From positions 1-64,000 of the IMG/VR virus record IMGVR_UViG_3300005253_001115: a stretch of 64,000 nucleotides of DNA, one strand, 5' to 3'. The DNA is from a virus. Positions 27,340 to 35,725 of this stretch are shown one piece after another. A program made the position numbers and the translations under genes. Position 1 is the first letter of the stretch. Every line of letters starts with the position of its first letter. The notes under the pieces are model-generated. The model saw only the letters and a program-made list of their open reading frames with translations, was not told where the DNA came from and did not search any database.

Positions 27340-27474
27340 ATGATGGACAACATTGAAACACTCAAAGTAGATCTCCGTTGGCAGCTTTCCTTCGAAGAAA
27401 TTGACTGGGACTATTTCATGGAAACCGTAGAAAGGGCTAGGGCTGCTCAACAGGCGCTACTGGATCAGCAATGA
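27340..27474 (+). CDS. 44-residue protein
   Basis: MMDNIETLKVDLRWQLSFEE..., helical. Starts on the base after the previous stop and overlaps the next ATG by ATGA. Confidence 0.45.
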   Translation: MMDNIETLKVDLRWQLSFEEIDWDYFMETVERARAAQQALLDQQ

Positions 27475-27695
27475 GCAAAGGATATCGGAAAATATCCGTC
27501 GGTGGTGTGAATTACGAGTATAAGGTAGGGCGCGCTCACGTAGACATCAGACCCCCTGGGGGGGCACGCATGACGCCGGACTTACGCCAGGTGACGGGGC
27601 TTACCTGGGACGAAATCGAGCGCGGGACGTGGAAGCGGTATTTCAGCGTCACGCCGCAACAAATTAGAGAGTACATTGAAGGAAGACAGACATGA
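27471..27695 (+). CDS. hypothetical small protein
   Basis: 74 residues starting MSKGYRKISVGGVNYEYKVG; beta-rich N-terminus and a helical end. Overlaps neighbours by ATGA. Confidence 0.55.
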   Translation: MSKGYRKISVGGVNYEYKVGRAHVDIRPPGGARMTPDLRQVTGLTWDEIERGTWKRYFSVTPQQIREYIEGRQT

Positions 27696-27877
27696 GCAAA
27701 CCCAGTAGCAAACCTCTGGTTCGATGCACAGGGAAAGAGTGCTCCATTCACTGCCCACACAGCCTACCACATGAAAAGTGGGGCGAACTGAAGACATGTA
27801 CTCTCTGGGGAGAATGTTCAGAGAGTGAGAAAAAGATTCGTTGCGTGAAAGTGAAAGAAGGAGAACACGATGAATGA
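27692..27877 (+). CDS. Cys-rich small protein
   Basis: 61 residues with six cysteines (CTGKECSIHCPHSL, CTLWGEC), probably metal binding. Overlaps the next gene by 8 bases. Confidence 0.5.
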   Translation: MSKPSSKPLVRCTGKECSIHCPHSLPHEKWGELKTCTLWGECSESEKKIRCVKVKEGEHDE

Positions 27878-28046
27878 CCGAAACTGTGCGGTCCGAGAGA
27901 GAATCGGAGACGGCGTTTCAGTTGGGCGCTGCTGGATTTACACAGACGAGGCTGAGGGTACTCTGACGTGCCCCAGACACGGAGATGTAACAAGTATTCA
28001 GAAGCGCTTCAGCGAGACTGGGGAGCTTGGAGAAGACCCGAGATGA
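27870..28046 (+). CDS. 58-residue zinc-like protein
   Basis: MNDRNCAVRERIGDGVSVGR..., later TLTCPRHGDVTSI. AAGGAGAACACG precedes the ATG. It ends in an ATGA overlap with rtcB, so its translation probably feeds rtcB. Confidence 0.5.
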   Translation: MNDRNCAVRERIGDGVSVGRCWIYTDEAEGTLTCPRHGDVTSIQKRFSETGELGEDPR

Positions 28047-29272
28047 GTGACTACGACGTATTTCAGGGTGGCGTGCCGATCAAGGCATGGACGAAGGGCG
28101 TGCCGATTGAGTCGGCGGCTCTCGATCAGTTGAAGAATGTGGCGGCTCTGCCGTTCATTCACAAGTGGGTAGCAGTGATGCCGGACGTTCACTTCGGGCG
28201 TGGTGCTACCGTTGGCTCGGTCATTCCGACCAAGGGGGCTATCATTCCGGCGGCTGTCGGTGTGGACATTGGTTGCGGCATGGTCGCCGTGCGAACGGGA
28301 CTCGTGTCTCACGACCTTCCGACCAACTTGAAGAAGTGGCGTCTAGCTATCGAAGAGGCTGTGCCGCACGGCGCAGTCAAGGGTGCTTCCCACGATCGTG
28401 GCGGATTCTCTCCGGGCGCTCTTCCGAAGACGAACTCTCGTCTGTGGCAGAACAAGTTGGCGAATCGTTACGCTACCATTATGGGAAAGCACAAGTCGGT
28501 TGCTCACAAGGCTGGTCCACACCAGCTTGGTACGCTTGGGGGCGGTAACCACTTCATCGAGATTTGCCTGGATGAGGCGGATCGCGTGTGGCTGATGCTG
28601 CACTCGGGTAGCCGTGGCCTTGGCAACAAGATCGGAATGTACTTCACCGATCTGGCAAAGAAGGAGATGAAGATTCACTTCGTGAACTTGCCGGACAAGG
28701 ATCTTGCATATCTGCCGGAGGGTACGCAGCACTTCGATGACTACATCGAGGCGATGACGTGGGCGCAGGACTTTGCTCAGTTCAACCGCGACCTTATGGT
28801 TCTTCAGGTGTTCGATGCCTTGAAGCGCGAGGGCGGAGTTCCGCAGAAGAAGCTCTTGACTCACGATGTGGCAGTCAATTGCCATCACAATTACAGCGCT
28901 CGCGAGAACCACTACGGACAGAACGTGTGGCTCACTCGTAAGGGAGCAGTGTGCGCGCGCAAGGGCGTCATGGGAATCATCCCGGGTTCGATGGGTACCA
29001 AGTCCTTCATTGTAGAGGGCAAGGGTAACCCGGAGAGCTTTGACTCGTGCTCGCACGGGGCTGGTCGCATCATGAGCCGCTCGAAGGCAAAGAAGACGTT
29101 CACGCTGGACGACCACATCAAGGCAACGGAGGGGGTCGAGTGTCGCAAGGACGAAGGAGTCATTGATGAGACGCCGGGAGCTTATAAGGATATCGACGCT
29201 GTTATGGCAGCGCAGGCATCTTTGGTGGACATCAAGCATACGCTTCGTCAGGTGCTCTGTGTCAAGGGCTAA
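28043..29272 (+). CDS. rtcB: RNA-splicing ligase RtcB
   Basis: 409 residues from ATG 28043. MPDVHFGRGATVGSVIPTKG, then VGVDIGCGMVAVRTG (Mn-binding Asp/Cys), GTLGGGNHFIEICLDE, LMLHSGSRGLGN, HDVAVNCHHNYS and the guanylylation His in SCSHGAGRIMSRSKA are all present. RtcB joins 3'-phosphate or 2',3'-cyclic phosphate to 5'-OH ends. Length is typical of the shorter bacterial forms. In this tRNA-rich phage it could mend tRNAs cut by host anticodon nucleases or join split tRNA halves. Confidence 0.95.
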   Translation: MSDYDVFQGGVPIKAWTKGVPIESAALDQLKNVAALPFIHKWVAVMPDVHFGRGATVGSVIPTKGAIIPAAVGVDIGCGMVAVRTGLVSHDLPTNLKKWRLAIEEAVPHGAVKGASHDRGGFSPGALPKTNSRLWQNKLANRYATIMGKHKSVAHKAGPHQLGTLGGGNHFIEICLDEADRVWLMLHSGSRGLGNKIGMYFTDLAKKEMKIHFVNLPDKDLAYLPEGTQHFDDYIEAMTWAQDFAQFNRDLMVLQVFDALKREGGVPQKKLLTHDVAVNCHHNYSARENHYGQNVWLTRKGAVCARKGVMGIIPGSMGTKSFIVEGKGNPESFDSCSHGAGRIMSRSKAKKTFTLDDHIKATEGVECRKDEGVIDETPGAYKDIDAVMAAQASLVDIKHTLRQVLCVKG

Positions 29273-29357
29273 TCTGGTTGCCGTAAAGAGGCAAGATAAG
29301 AATGGAAAGATGGTAACCAAGTGGGTTCGACCTGAAGGTGTAAATCCGCCTTCTTAG
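29259..29357 (+). CDS. small basic ORF
   Basis: 32 codons from GTG 29259: VSRANLVAVKRQDKNGKMV..., basic. Overlaps the rtcB end by 14 bases. Only weak SD, so tentative. Confidence 0.3.
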   Translation: MSRANLVAVKRQDKNGKMVTKWVRPEGVNPPS

Positions 29358-29410
29358 TCCAACACACATGGCGGCTACAAAGTTGCTTCTGGGGTAGGAA
29401 AGGGAACACA

Positions 29411-29674
29411 ATGTCGCAGCAGGAACATGACGCTAGAGTCAGAGATCGCCTTTCTTGGCGCTTTATCCAACACAAGGAAGACGCCTGCCCCAAATGTCAC
29501 GGAGCAGGGGTTCGTATGTATCCCAATACTGCAACATGGGACAATAGACCTGGAATGGTATCTGGCCAAGCATTCACAGGAGATGTTTGTGACAAGTGTT
29601 GGGGAAGTGGGGATAAATATCGCCCTTGGCCCTCGCATCGAGAATTCAGAGAATTGAAAGAAGCAAATGGCTAG
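29411..29674 (+). CDS. DnaJ-type zinc-ribbon protein
   Basis: 87 residues. CPKCHGAGVRMY and CDKCWGSGDKY are two CxxCxGxG motifs as in the DnaJ zinc centre, here without J domain. Ends ELKEANG. Overlaps the next gene. Confidence 0.6.
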   Translation: MSQQEHDARVRDRLSWRFIQHKEDACPKCHGAGVRMYPNTATWDNRPGMVSGQAFTGDVCDKCWGSGDKYRPWPSHREFRELKEANG

Positions 29675-29771
29675 TCCCGCAACGTGGAAAGATTACGCGC
29701 TGGGGTTTGGCCTCATCATGCTTATGCTAGGATTTACGGCAGGCTTCATAGTAGGTGTGACATGGCACTAG
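29667..29771 (+). CDS. 34-residue membrane protein
   Basis: MASPATWKDYALGFGLIMLM..., a single hydrophobic helix. Overlaps both neighbours, which supports translation. Confidence 0.45.
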   Translation: MASPATWKDYALGFGLIMLMLGFTAGFIVGVTWH

Positions 29772-29998
29772 GAGATGAACTTCACTACGAGATCTGCCCG
29801 ATGCTGTTCGATTATCGCATCATCAAGACCGACGGATACATTGTCACAGACAATTGGTTATACGACGATCTTGATGATGCGGTCACGGCCTTAGTGCAGA
29901 TGGAAGAAGGCAAGGAACCAGAGGGCTGGTTCCGCCATATCGAGACTGGGCGGCGTCGCCCCGGTGGGAATGCGTCCAAGGAGTACATAAACCCGTGA
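29762..29998 (+). CDS. hypothetical protein
   Basis: 78 residues from ATG 29762 (the longer frame has no SD and overlaps the membrane ORF). DELHYEICPMLFDYRIIKTD then WLYDDLDDAVTALVQMEEG; small alpha/beta. Unknown. Confidence 0.5.
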   Translation: MALGDELHYEICPMLFDYRIIKTDGYIVTDNWLYDDLDDAVTALVQMEEGKEPEGWFRHIETGRRRPGGNASKEYINP

Positions 29999-30375
29999 GC
30001 CATTCAGGCATGAGCCATTACATTGTATGCGCACATTGCGGCAAGACCTACAATACCCATGATTCGTGGCAGGCTGGCGACCACGAGAACGAAGCATGTA
30101 CCGCTGTCCAGCACGGTTTTTGCGATACCTGCGGAGGTAATGGAGCACTACACATAGCCGAAACCGGAGAGGCAGTCCACACAGATCAGACAGAGTGCAT
30201 CAGGTTTCTAACGGAGCAGGTTAAATACATGGAGCAGTACCGCCTTGAGCACGACACGAGGTATTGCGAACTGGAGAAAGCTGTGGAGGGTTTGGTCAAT
30301 GGCCGCAAGGCTGCCTTGGCGGAATCCCGGACACTAAAGGCAATACGAAACTCCGATGCCGCTGTATCACGTTAA
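29995..30375 (+). CDS. zinc-finger plus coiled-coil protein
   Basis: 126 residues. CAHCGKTYNTHDSW and CDTCGGNGALH form the zinc part (residues 12-55), followed by a coiled coil (QVKYMEQYRLEHDTRYCELE). Unknown role. Confidence 0.55.
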   Translation: MSHSGMSHYIVCAHCGKTYNTHDSWQAGDHENEACTAVQHGFCDTCGGNGALHIAETGEAVHTDQTECIRFLTEQVKYMEQYRLEHDTRYCELEKAVEGLVNGRKAALAESRTLKAIRNSDAAVSR

Positions 30376-30643
30376 TGTTTCCGTCGTTGTAGGCGACCAG
30401 CATCTCACCTTTTCGAAGGTAGTAGAAGCAAAAGGTTCAGTTGCTGGTCCCATTAAGCTAACGGTGGCTAGGCTCCCGGGCGTGTATCAGCGTGAAGAAG
30501 CCCCTTCCGACATTGGGAGTTCCAGCAGGTGCTATGCAGGGCACGCAAGTGACCTTACTCTAATTCACGGAGAGGTACCAGAGCCGGAACCCATCACCGA
30601 TCGTCGAGGGGCGATTAGAGACCAGAAAGCACGCAATGGATAA
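30356..30643 (+). CDS. hypothetical protein with RRxAIxxQKAR tail
   Basis: 95 residues, beta-rich N-terminus (YHVNVSVVVGDQHLTF). Ends TDRRGAIRDQKARNG, the shared tail. Overlaps neighbours by 20 and 8 bases. Confidence 0.55.
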   Translation: MPLYHVNVSVVVGDQHLTFSKVVEAKGSVAGPIKLTVARLPGVYQREEAPSDIGSSSRCYAGHASDLTLIHGEVPEPEPITDRRGAIRDQKARNG

Positions 30644-30938
30644 AGTGATGGAATTGAAAGCCCAGCTCTCCACCGCCGAAGCTGAGCGGGATGCTGCGCG
30701 GGAGGAGGCGGGGATGAGTGATGCAGCATTTGTAACGCTTCTGGCTGCCAGCACAAAACAAGATGATGAACTCACCAGGCTGCGCGTCCTGGTTGAGGAG
30801 CGGAAAGCAGGAACACCTCACCACCACGATCGAGACTATCCGGGTTGCAAGGTAGCTGTAGACGCTCTCTACAGGAAGCGTGACGAACTCCAAGCCACCG
30901 TCGCCGCCCATGTAAAGGCTGCGGCAGAGCTAGCCTAG
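30636..30938 (+). CDS. coiled-coil protein
   Basis: 100 residues, MDKVMELKAQLSTAEAERDA at the start; heptads through most of the length, with a PHHHDRDYPGC insert that may bind metal. Confidence 0.55.
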   Translation: MDKVMELKAQLSTAEAERDAAREEAGMSDAAFVTLLAASTKQDDELTRLRVLVEERKAGTPHHHDRDYPGCKVAVDALYRKRDELQATVAAHVKAAAELA

Positions 30939-30947
30939 AGAGATTCA

Positions 30948-31361
30948 ATGGGTGACGTAAAGGTAGTATTCACGAACGGCTGTTTCGACCTACTGCACGT
31001 TGGTCATATTCGGTATCTGGCTGCGGCTAAGCTACATGGGGACTGGCTCATCGTAGGGCTGAACTCGGACGAAAGTTTCCGCCGACACAAGGGCAGGAAT
31101 CCCATCAACTGTGAGCAGTGGCGCTACGAGATGCTGATGGCTTTGGGGTGTGTGGACGAGGTGCGAATCTTCGATGAAGACACGCCGGAGAGGCTTCTCT
31201 CAGAGATCGAGCCAAATATCCTAGTAAAGGGCGCAGATTACAAGCCCGAAGACGTACTCGGGCGTGAGCACGCAAAGAAGGTGCTGTGCCTGGAGGTTGG
31301 TGCGCAGGTCCATACGAGCGATCTTTTCGAGAAGATCAGAATACACTTTCAAGGAGTTTGA
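30948..31361 (+). CDS. cytidylyl/adenylyltransferase (HldE-C/TagD-like)
   Basis: 137 residues. FTNGCFDLLHVGHIRYLAAA carries the HxGH motif and NSDESFRRHKGRNPI the second motif; the pattern is that of the RfaE/HldE C-terminal domain and glycerol-3-phosphate cytidylyltransferase. It joins a sugar- or glycerol-phosphate to a nucleotide. Its place in phage biology is unknown; surface sugar modification is one idea. Confidence 0.8.
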   Translation: MGDVKVVFTNGCFDLLHVGHIRYLAAAKLHGDWLIVGLNSDESFRRHKGRNPINCEQWRYEMLMALGCVDEVRIFDEDTPERLLSEIEPNILVKGADYKPEDVLGREHAKKVLCLEVGAQVHTSDLFEKIRIHFQGV

Positions 31362-31362
31362 T

Positions 31363-31464
31363 ATGATGATAAATTGCAAACGCTGCGGAATCCTTACCAA
31401 AGATTTTCTGTACCACTGGCTCTGGTGTCGTAATTGTCGCTTGAAGCACCAAAATGGTAGATAA
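31363..31464 (+). CDS. 33-residue zinc-finger protein
   Basis: MMINCKRCGILTKDFLYHWL... with two CxxC pairs. AAGGAG 6 bases before the ATG. Last + strand gene before the convergent minus-strand module. Confidence 0.5.
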   Translation: MMINCKRCGILTKDFLYHWLWCRNCRLKHQNGR

Positions 31465-31465
31465 A

Positions 31466-32071
31466 CTAAGAGACCTCTGCCATGCACTGGTGGGTTCGCT
31501 TCATCCATCCGTGGAGAAACACGATCATTTCAGGCTTGTTCTTGACGAGGCGGCAGAGAAAACCTACCCGCTCCATTACGACAGCCTGGGCGACGGCGTT
31601 CTCGCCATCTTTCTCCACGGCTGAGGCAACCTTCTTCAGCGTGTTCGGCCCGATAGCACCATCGACTCCGGCTCCGACTACCTTCTGGAGTGTCTTGGCG
31701 GAGCGGCTGGTGCCAGAATTCACTGCGTAGTCCATCACGGCTAGAGCAATGGCGGGAGCTAGGTCGTCCCCGTGGATTTTGTTCCAATACTTCTCCCGGT
31801 AGATGTCCTTCGCCCCCTCTTCCGTGAGGTTCTTGATGTCTACGTCGGGGTGCGACCGCTTGGCGATGCCGAAATTCGTCTCACCTCCGGGATCGGACTC
31901 GTGATTTGTGTAGCCACCTTCCCACCGCAGAGTAAACTTCATAGCTCTTTCAAATTTGTCCATTTCAGGCTCCTCGGGTATAACCGGACGCACAGCTTGG
32001 GAAGGAACCGGCTGGGGCTTAGTGTTCCCCCGCTTGTCCAAAAAGCTCATGATCCAGTCAAAAAATCCCAT
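31466..32071 (-). CDS. endolysin, GH108 muramidase type
   Basis: 201 residues. KFTLRWEGGYTNHESDPGGETNFGI holds the catalytic Glu of the glycoside hydrolase 108 fold, and the C-terminal part (AVMDYAVNSGTSRSAKTLQ, GVDGAIGPNTLKKV) is the matching peptidoglycan-binding-like domain. Cleaves cell-wall glycan at lysis. The hydrophobic start (MGFFDWIMSFLDKRG) may act as a signal-arrest or membrane-associating segment. ATG 32071 is the first good start; its SD is weak. Confidence 0.85.
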   Translation of the reverse strand: MGFFDWIMSFLDKRGNTKPQPVPSQAVRPVIPEEPEMDKFERAMKFTLRWEGGYTNHESDPGGETNFGIAKRSHPDVDIKNLTEEGAKDIYREKYWNKIHGDDLAPAIALAVMDYAVNSGTSRSAKTLQKVVGAGVDGAIGPNTLKKVASAVEKDGENAVAQAVVMERVGFLCRLVKNKPEMIVFLHGWMKRTHQCMAEVS

Positions 32072-32091
32072 ACTGGAGAGATAATGGTGAG

Positions 32092-35000
32092 TTAGGGTCG
32101 AGGCTCCTGCTCGTACTCGATCGGCATACCAGCGGACTGGATGAGCTGCTGAACGCGGGCGAACAGGTCGTCGGCACCGTCGTGCTCGGAGGACTTGTCC
32201 AGAGCCTCCAGACGGGGCGTGATACCAAGTAGCCACTCGGGAGGACCGTCAATCACGATTCCGCCGTGACGCTCGAACCTGTGGCTCCTGAGGGCCATAA
32301 TTGCCGGACTTACTTCCTCGAAAAGGGGGCTCATGATTACGATACGCTCCCCCACGGGACCCTTAGGATCGACCGCAATAGCCATTTTCTGGTTTGGCAT
32401 TAGCGGTTGAACCTGCTTCTGTTCGACATTTGCGTCATCGTCAGCTTGGATGGGGTCGATCGGAACTTCTCGCTCGTTTCTGTGATTCACGGATGGTCCT
32501 ATTCCCGGGCGTTCCTCTTCCAGAGGAGTGCTGTATTCCTTCGGGAAGATGGCGTCGATGTCCATCAGGTCTTCCATAGTTCGCGCCGCTTCCGTGGCTG
32601 CGGGGTAAATGTTCTCTTCGGGCTCCTCGATACTCATGAAGCCAGACTTCTTGCCTGTAAAGTCCATGTCCCAGTACGGACGGATCTTGGTGCCGCCACC
32701 ACGACCGCCTCGTCCCCGCTCTCCGTGATTCATGTCATCACCGCCCGGATTTTGTCCGCCGGGTCCATGCATGTTCGTGGGGTCGAGAGTTGAAGTAGCT
32801 TTGTCTGCATCGTCGTGGTCGTCGTAGAAATCAGGGTGCTCCACAAGATGATCCTTAGTCACCTCCTTAGCTATGCCTCTATCTACACCGTGTTCCCACA
32901 CTTCAATATCTGTGCCTGTCTTTAGCGCCTCGGGGTCGAAGGCAGAATCCGGCATGCCATCAGCCCTACCGCCAGGAAGCAGCTCTTCTTGAGCGCAAGC
33001 CTTGAACATGTTGCGCTCTGGGTCCGGGTAGTTCTGTACGGGCAGGAATCCTGTCTCTTGGTCTGCACCACGAGGCTTAATCATCGGGGCACGGTCGAGA
33101 CCGCCGCCACCTGGCTTACGAACTATCTGTCCGGGGAAGCTGGAGGGAGGGGACTCTTCGGCACTTCTAGTGGGGGACGGGTGCGGAGTGGAAGTCTCGG
33201 GCATCTGTGGCAACGGAAGCTCTACAGGCAAGAAGCCCCGGTCCTTGTTGTTGGGTGTCTCGTATGCTTCAGCAGGGTCGCCTTCCCAGTCCGGGAAGAC
33301 ACCGGTTTCTGGTGTCATGCCGTTCGGGCTGGGCTCAAGCTCCTCCATTTGGTGCGGCGTAGACCCGCCGAACCCGTCACGGCCAAGAGGCCCTTCTAGG
33401 GGATGGTTCGAGAATCTAGATCCTCGATCGAAGTCCTTGACGCCGGGATACTCTTCGGCGCGCTTGTGTAGGCGCTGGGGCTCCGCCGTGGCTAGGCCCG
33501 GATGCTGGGATTCACCCTTCTTGTCAGCGGGCCACTCGTAAAGATTCCACAAGAGGAAATCATCTTGCGTCTTGTCTGGGTCTGTTCGGAATGAGCTAGG
33601 GCCTACACCTGTGCCGAATACTCCGCTCTTGGTGTTACCCTTCTTGCGCTCTTCTCTATAGTTCCCGTCGAAGCATTCTTCACCTTCGCGGATATGCGAG
33701 TCCCCACATTCATTCATGTTCTTCTCCTGAGAACCGCCCTCCTCCGAGCGGTCCTTCAAAAAACGAGTAGCCAATTCGATCAGCTTGTCCGGGTCTGTTA
33801 TTGCTGTCTCGTCCTCAATCGAACGAGTCAGAGCCAGGAACTTGCCCATATCGGGTCCGGGCTTGAAGCCCTTCGCGATTAGGTGCTTACCCGAAACAGA
33901 GTCTACCAGCTTCCCGCCTGGGGCAGCTACAGAAGTGACATGCTGGTGGTAGTCCTCAAGGAACTTGTCCTGGGAACTTACGTCCCTGCGCAGGGCTTCC
34001 TCGGTTGTTCTGCCCAACACATCAGCCTTCGACAAGGCCGCAAGCAGCTCGGGGCTAACATCGGCATCACCCAATGTGCGACCCAGCTTCCTGTAGCCTT
34101 TGCGGCCACTGGTTCCGGGAAGGATCGCCGGGCGCAAGTGGGTATCAACTAGAGTCTCAACCTGCTTAATTAGAGCCAGTGGTGCTTTCATCCTGCCCAA
34201 GAACGCGCGAGTAGGCTCGATGCCAGCCTCTTCGTGTCCACGGGAGGTAATGTACCCGTCGATCTCCTCAGTAGAGACCGGCTTTCCAAAGTCGTGTGCC
34301 AGAGCCCCAAGCATTAGGGGGAGATCGAACGCAGGATCGCCAGTGCGCTGTTTTGCAGCCTCATCGAGAACCAGCAGGGTGTGGACGTAAACGTCCCCCT
34401 CGGGGTGCCACTTAGGTTCCTGCGGAACACCCAGTAGCGCCTCGATCTCCGGGAAGTAGCGGAGCAGGTTTGCCTGATGCAGCACCTCAATTCCCTTACT
34501 CGGTTTTTGGCCCTTTAGGAGCATCTTGGAGAACTCCGGCAGGATACGCTCACCCGGGAGCTGCTCAAGCGGCTGTGCGGCCACGAGTTGAAGTGTCTGG
34601 GGGTCTACATCAAAGTCAAAACGCGCAGCGAACTGGGCCACTCTGAGGGCTCGTAACGGGTCGTCAGAGAACGTGTTGACATCTGCGGCACGCAGGATTC
34701 CTGCCTTGAGGTCAGCGACACCGTTTAAGGGGTCAATGATCTCGTCTGTTAAAGGGTCTTTCGAAAGGGCGTTGATCGTGAGATCGCGCCTGCGGGCAGC
34801 GTCTTCCACGCTCATGGTAGGATCAGGAATTACATCAAAGCCTTTGTGCCCCTCTCCGGTCTTCTTCTCGCGGCGAGGGAGTGCAACGTCCCAGTCAAGC
34901 TCTTGGATGTTCAGCACGCCGAACTGCTGTCCGACCTCTTTTACATTACCAAACCGGGAAAGGATCTCGTTGACCTTCTCCATGGGGAGACCGAAGACCT

Positions 35001-35133
35001 CGAAGTCCACGTCTTTGCTTGGGAGGCCGAGTAGCTCATCTCGCACGATGCCCCCGACGAGCAAGGCTACCCCTCCCGCGCCTTCAACAGCGCGTGCGAA
35101 TGCCTCGACCAGAGCTTTTTCATTCGGATTCAC
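32092..35133 (-). CDS. CCA-adding enzyme with giant C-terminal extension
   Basis: About 1013 residues from GTG 35133 (AGGAAT upstream). Nucleotidyltransferase motif LVGGIVRDELLGLPSKDVDFEVFG, the RRDLTINAL flexible loop, then a KH-like neck and an HD domain (HTLLVL..., LAHDFGKPV, RGHEEAG) place it with bacterial tRNA nucleotidyltransferases, normally about 400-480 residues. From roughly residue 473 on it is a polar, Pro/Gly-rich, disordered tail of 540 residues that ends in a small folded-looking part (GGIVIDGPPEWLLGITPRL). An internal ATG (33717) with AGGAGAAG SD could make the tail alone. Confidence 0.85.
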   Translation of the reverse strand: MNPNEKALVEAFARAVEGAGGVALLVGGIVRDELLGLPSKDVDFEVFGLPMEKVNEILSRFGNVKEVGQQFGVLNIQELDWDVALPRREKKTGEGHKGFDVIPDPTMSVEDAARRRDLTINALSKDPLTDEIIDPLNGVADLKAGILRAADVNTFSDDPLRALRVAQFAARFDFDVDPQTLQLVAAQPLEQLPGERILPEFSKMLLKGQKPSKGIEVLHQANLLRYFPEIEALLGVPQEPKWHPEGDVYVHTLLVLDEAAKQRTGDPAFDLPLMLGALAHDFGKPVSTEEIDGYITSRGHEEAGIEPTRAFLGRMKAPLALIKQVETLVDTHLRPAILPGTSGRKGYRKLGRTLGDADVSPELLAALSKADVLGRTTEEALRRDVSSQDKFLEDYHQHVTSVAAPGGKLVDSVSGKHLIAKGFKPGPDMGKFLALTRSIEDETAITDPDKLIELATRFLKDRSEEGGSQEKNMNECGDSHIREGEECFDGNYREERKKGNTKSGVFGTGVGPSSFRTDPDKTQDDFLLWNLYEWPADKKGESQHPGLATAEPQRLHKRAEEYPGVKDFDRGSRFSNHPLEGPLGRDGFGGSTPHQMEELEPSPNGMTPETGVFPDWEGDPAEAYETPNNKDRGFLPVELPLPQMPETSTPHPSPTRSAEESPPSSFPGQIVRKPGGGGLDRAPMIKPRGADQETGFLPVQNYPDPERNMFKACAQEELLPGGRADGMPDSAFDPEALKTGTDIEVWEHGVDRGIAKEVTKDHLVEHPDFYDDHDDADKATSTLDPTNMHGPGGQNPGGDDMNHGERGRGGRGGGTKIRPYWDMDFTGKKSGFMSIEEPEENIYPAATEAARTMEDLMDIDAIFPKEYSTPLEEERPGIGPSVNHRNEREVPIDPIQADDDANVEQKQVQPLMPNQKMAIAVDPKGPVGERIVIMSPLFEEVSPAIMALRSHRFERHGGIVIDGPPEWLLGITPRLEALDKSSEHDGADDLFARVQQLIQSAGMPIEYEQEPRP

Positions 35134-35725
35134 GAGAATATTCCTGTATTTCTTCCTCATCCGCATAGCGGCTATGTGTGCGAATCCTGTGGCAATTTGC
35201 ACATACTAATTGACATCTCTCTAACTCTTTTTGGATTACATCGTTTGTTGCACCCATGTGTATTAGCTTACTTACGCTGGTATGTCCGGGAGAATCACTG
35301 ATATTGTCAAAATCAAAAACGAAAGAAGGGAAGGTATTATTGCAATCATAGCATTTACCTCCATGCTGGAGGACTAATTTATTCTTTCGGCGCTTTGTGC
35401 GTACCCTTTCCCAGTGAGCATGGCAATAGCCTTTGGCTATATGCTTAGCAGTACAATTTGTAATGCGGCAGCCCTGCTTGCCGTCTTTTTCCTGTGTTTC
35501 TTGGTCTAATGGGGTTTCTTGTCTTAGGCGCTGATAGTGAAAAAGGCAATATCCCCGAGACCCGTGCTTTCTTTCGCACCCTTCAACAGTACATCCTTGT
35601 TTTCCGTCTGTTTTTCTTATTTCCTGGTGAAGCGGTGTTCCGCGCTCCATACGATCATAATGTAACTCACAATATCCGTGTCCGTAGTGTTTCCTCTCAC
35701 AATCACTTATTTTGCATATTCTCAT
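35120..35725 (-). CDS. HNH endonuclease with triple zinc repeats
   Basis: 201 residues. Three tandem modules of the form CxxxxCxxKHxxxGYCxxHYxR (residues 1-30, 44-70, 85-115), then the HNH core with CYDCNNTFPSFVFDFDNI and CQLVCANCHRIRTHSRY. Inserted between a virion gene and the CCA gene, coupled to both by overlap. A deleted relative lies at 52172. Confidence 0.8.
   Translation of the reverse strand: MRICKISDCERKHYGHGYCELHYDRMERGTPLHQEIRKTDGKQGCTVEGCERKHGSRGYCLFHYQRLRQETPLDQETQEKDGKQGCRITNCTAKHIAKGYCHAHWERVRTKRRKNKLVLQHGGKCYDCNNTFPSFVFDFDNISDSPGHTSVSKLIHMGATNDVIQKELERCQLVCANCHRIRTHSRYADEEEIQEYSRESE

Noticed and set aside
32092-35209. Long plus-strand ORFs opposite the CCA-enzyme gene (for example 32407-32793, 34673-35209)
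   Set aside because: They are mirror frames of a strongly coding minus-strand gene without SD sites or recognisable domains.
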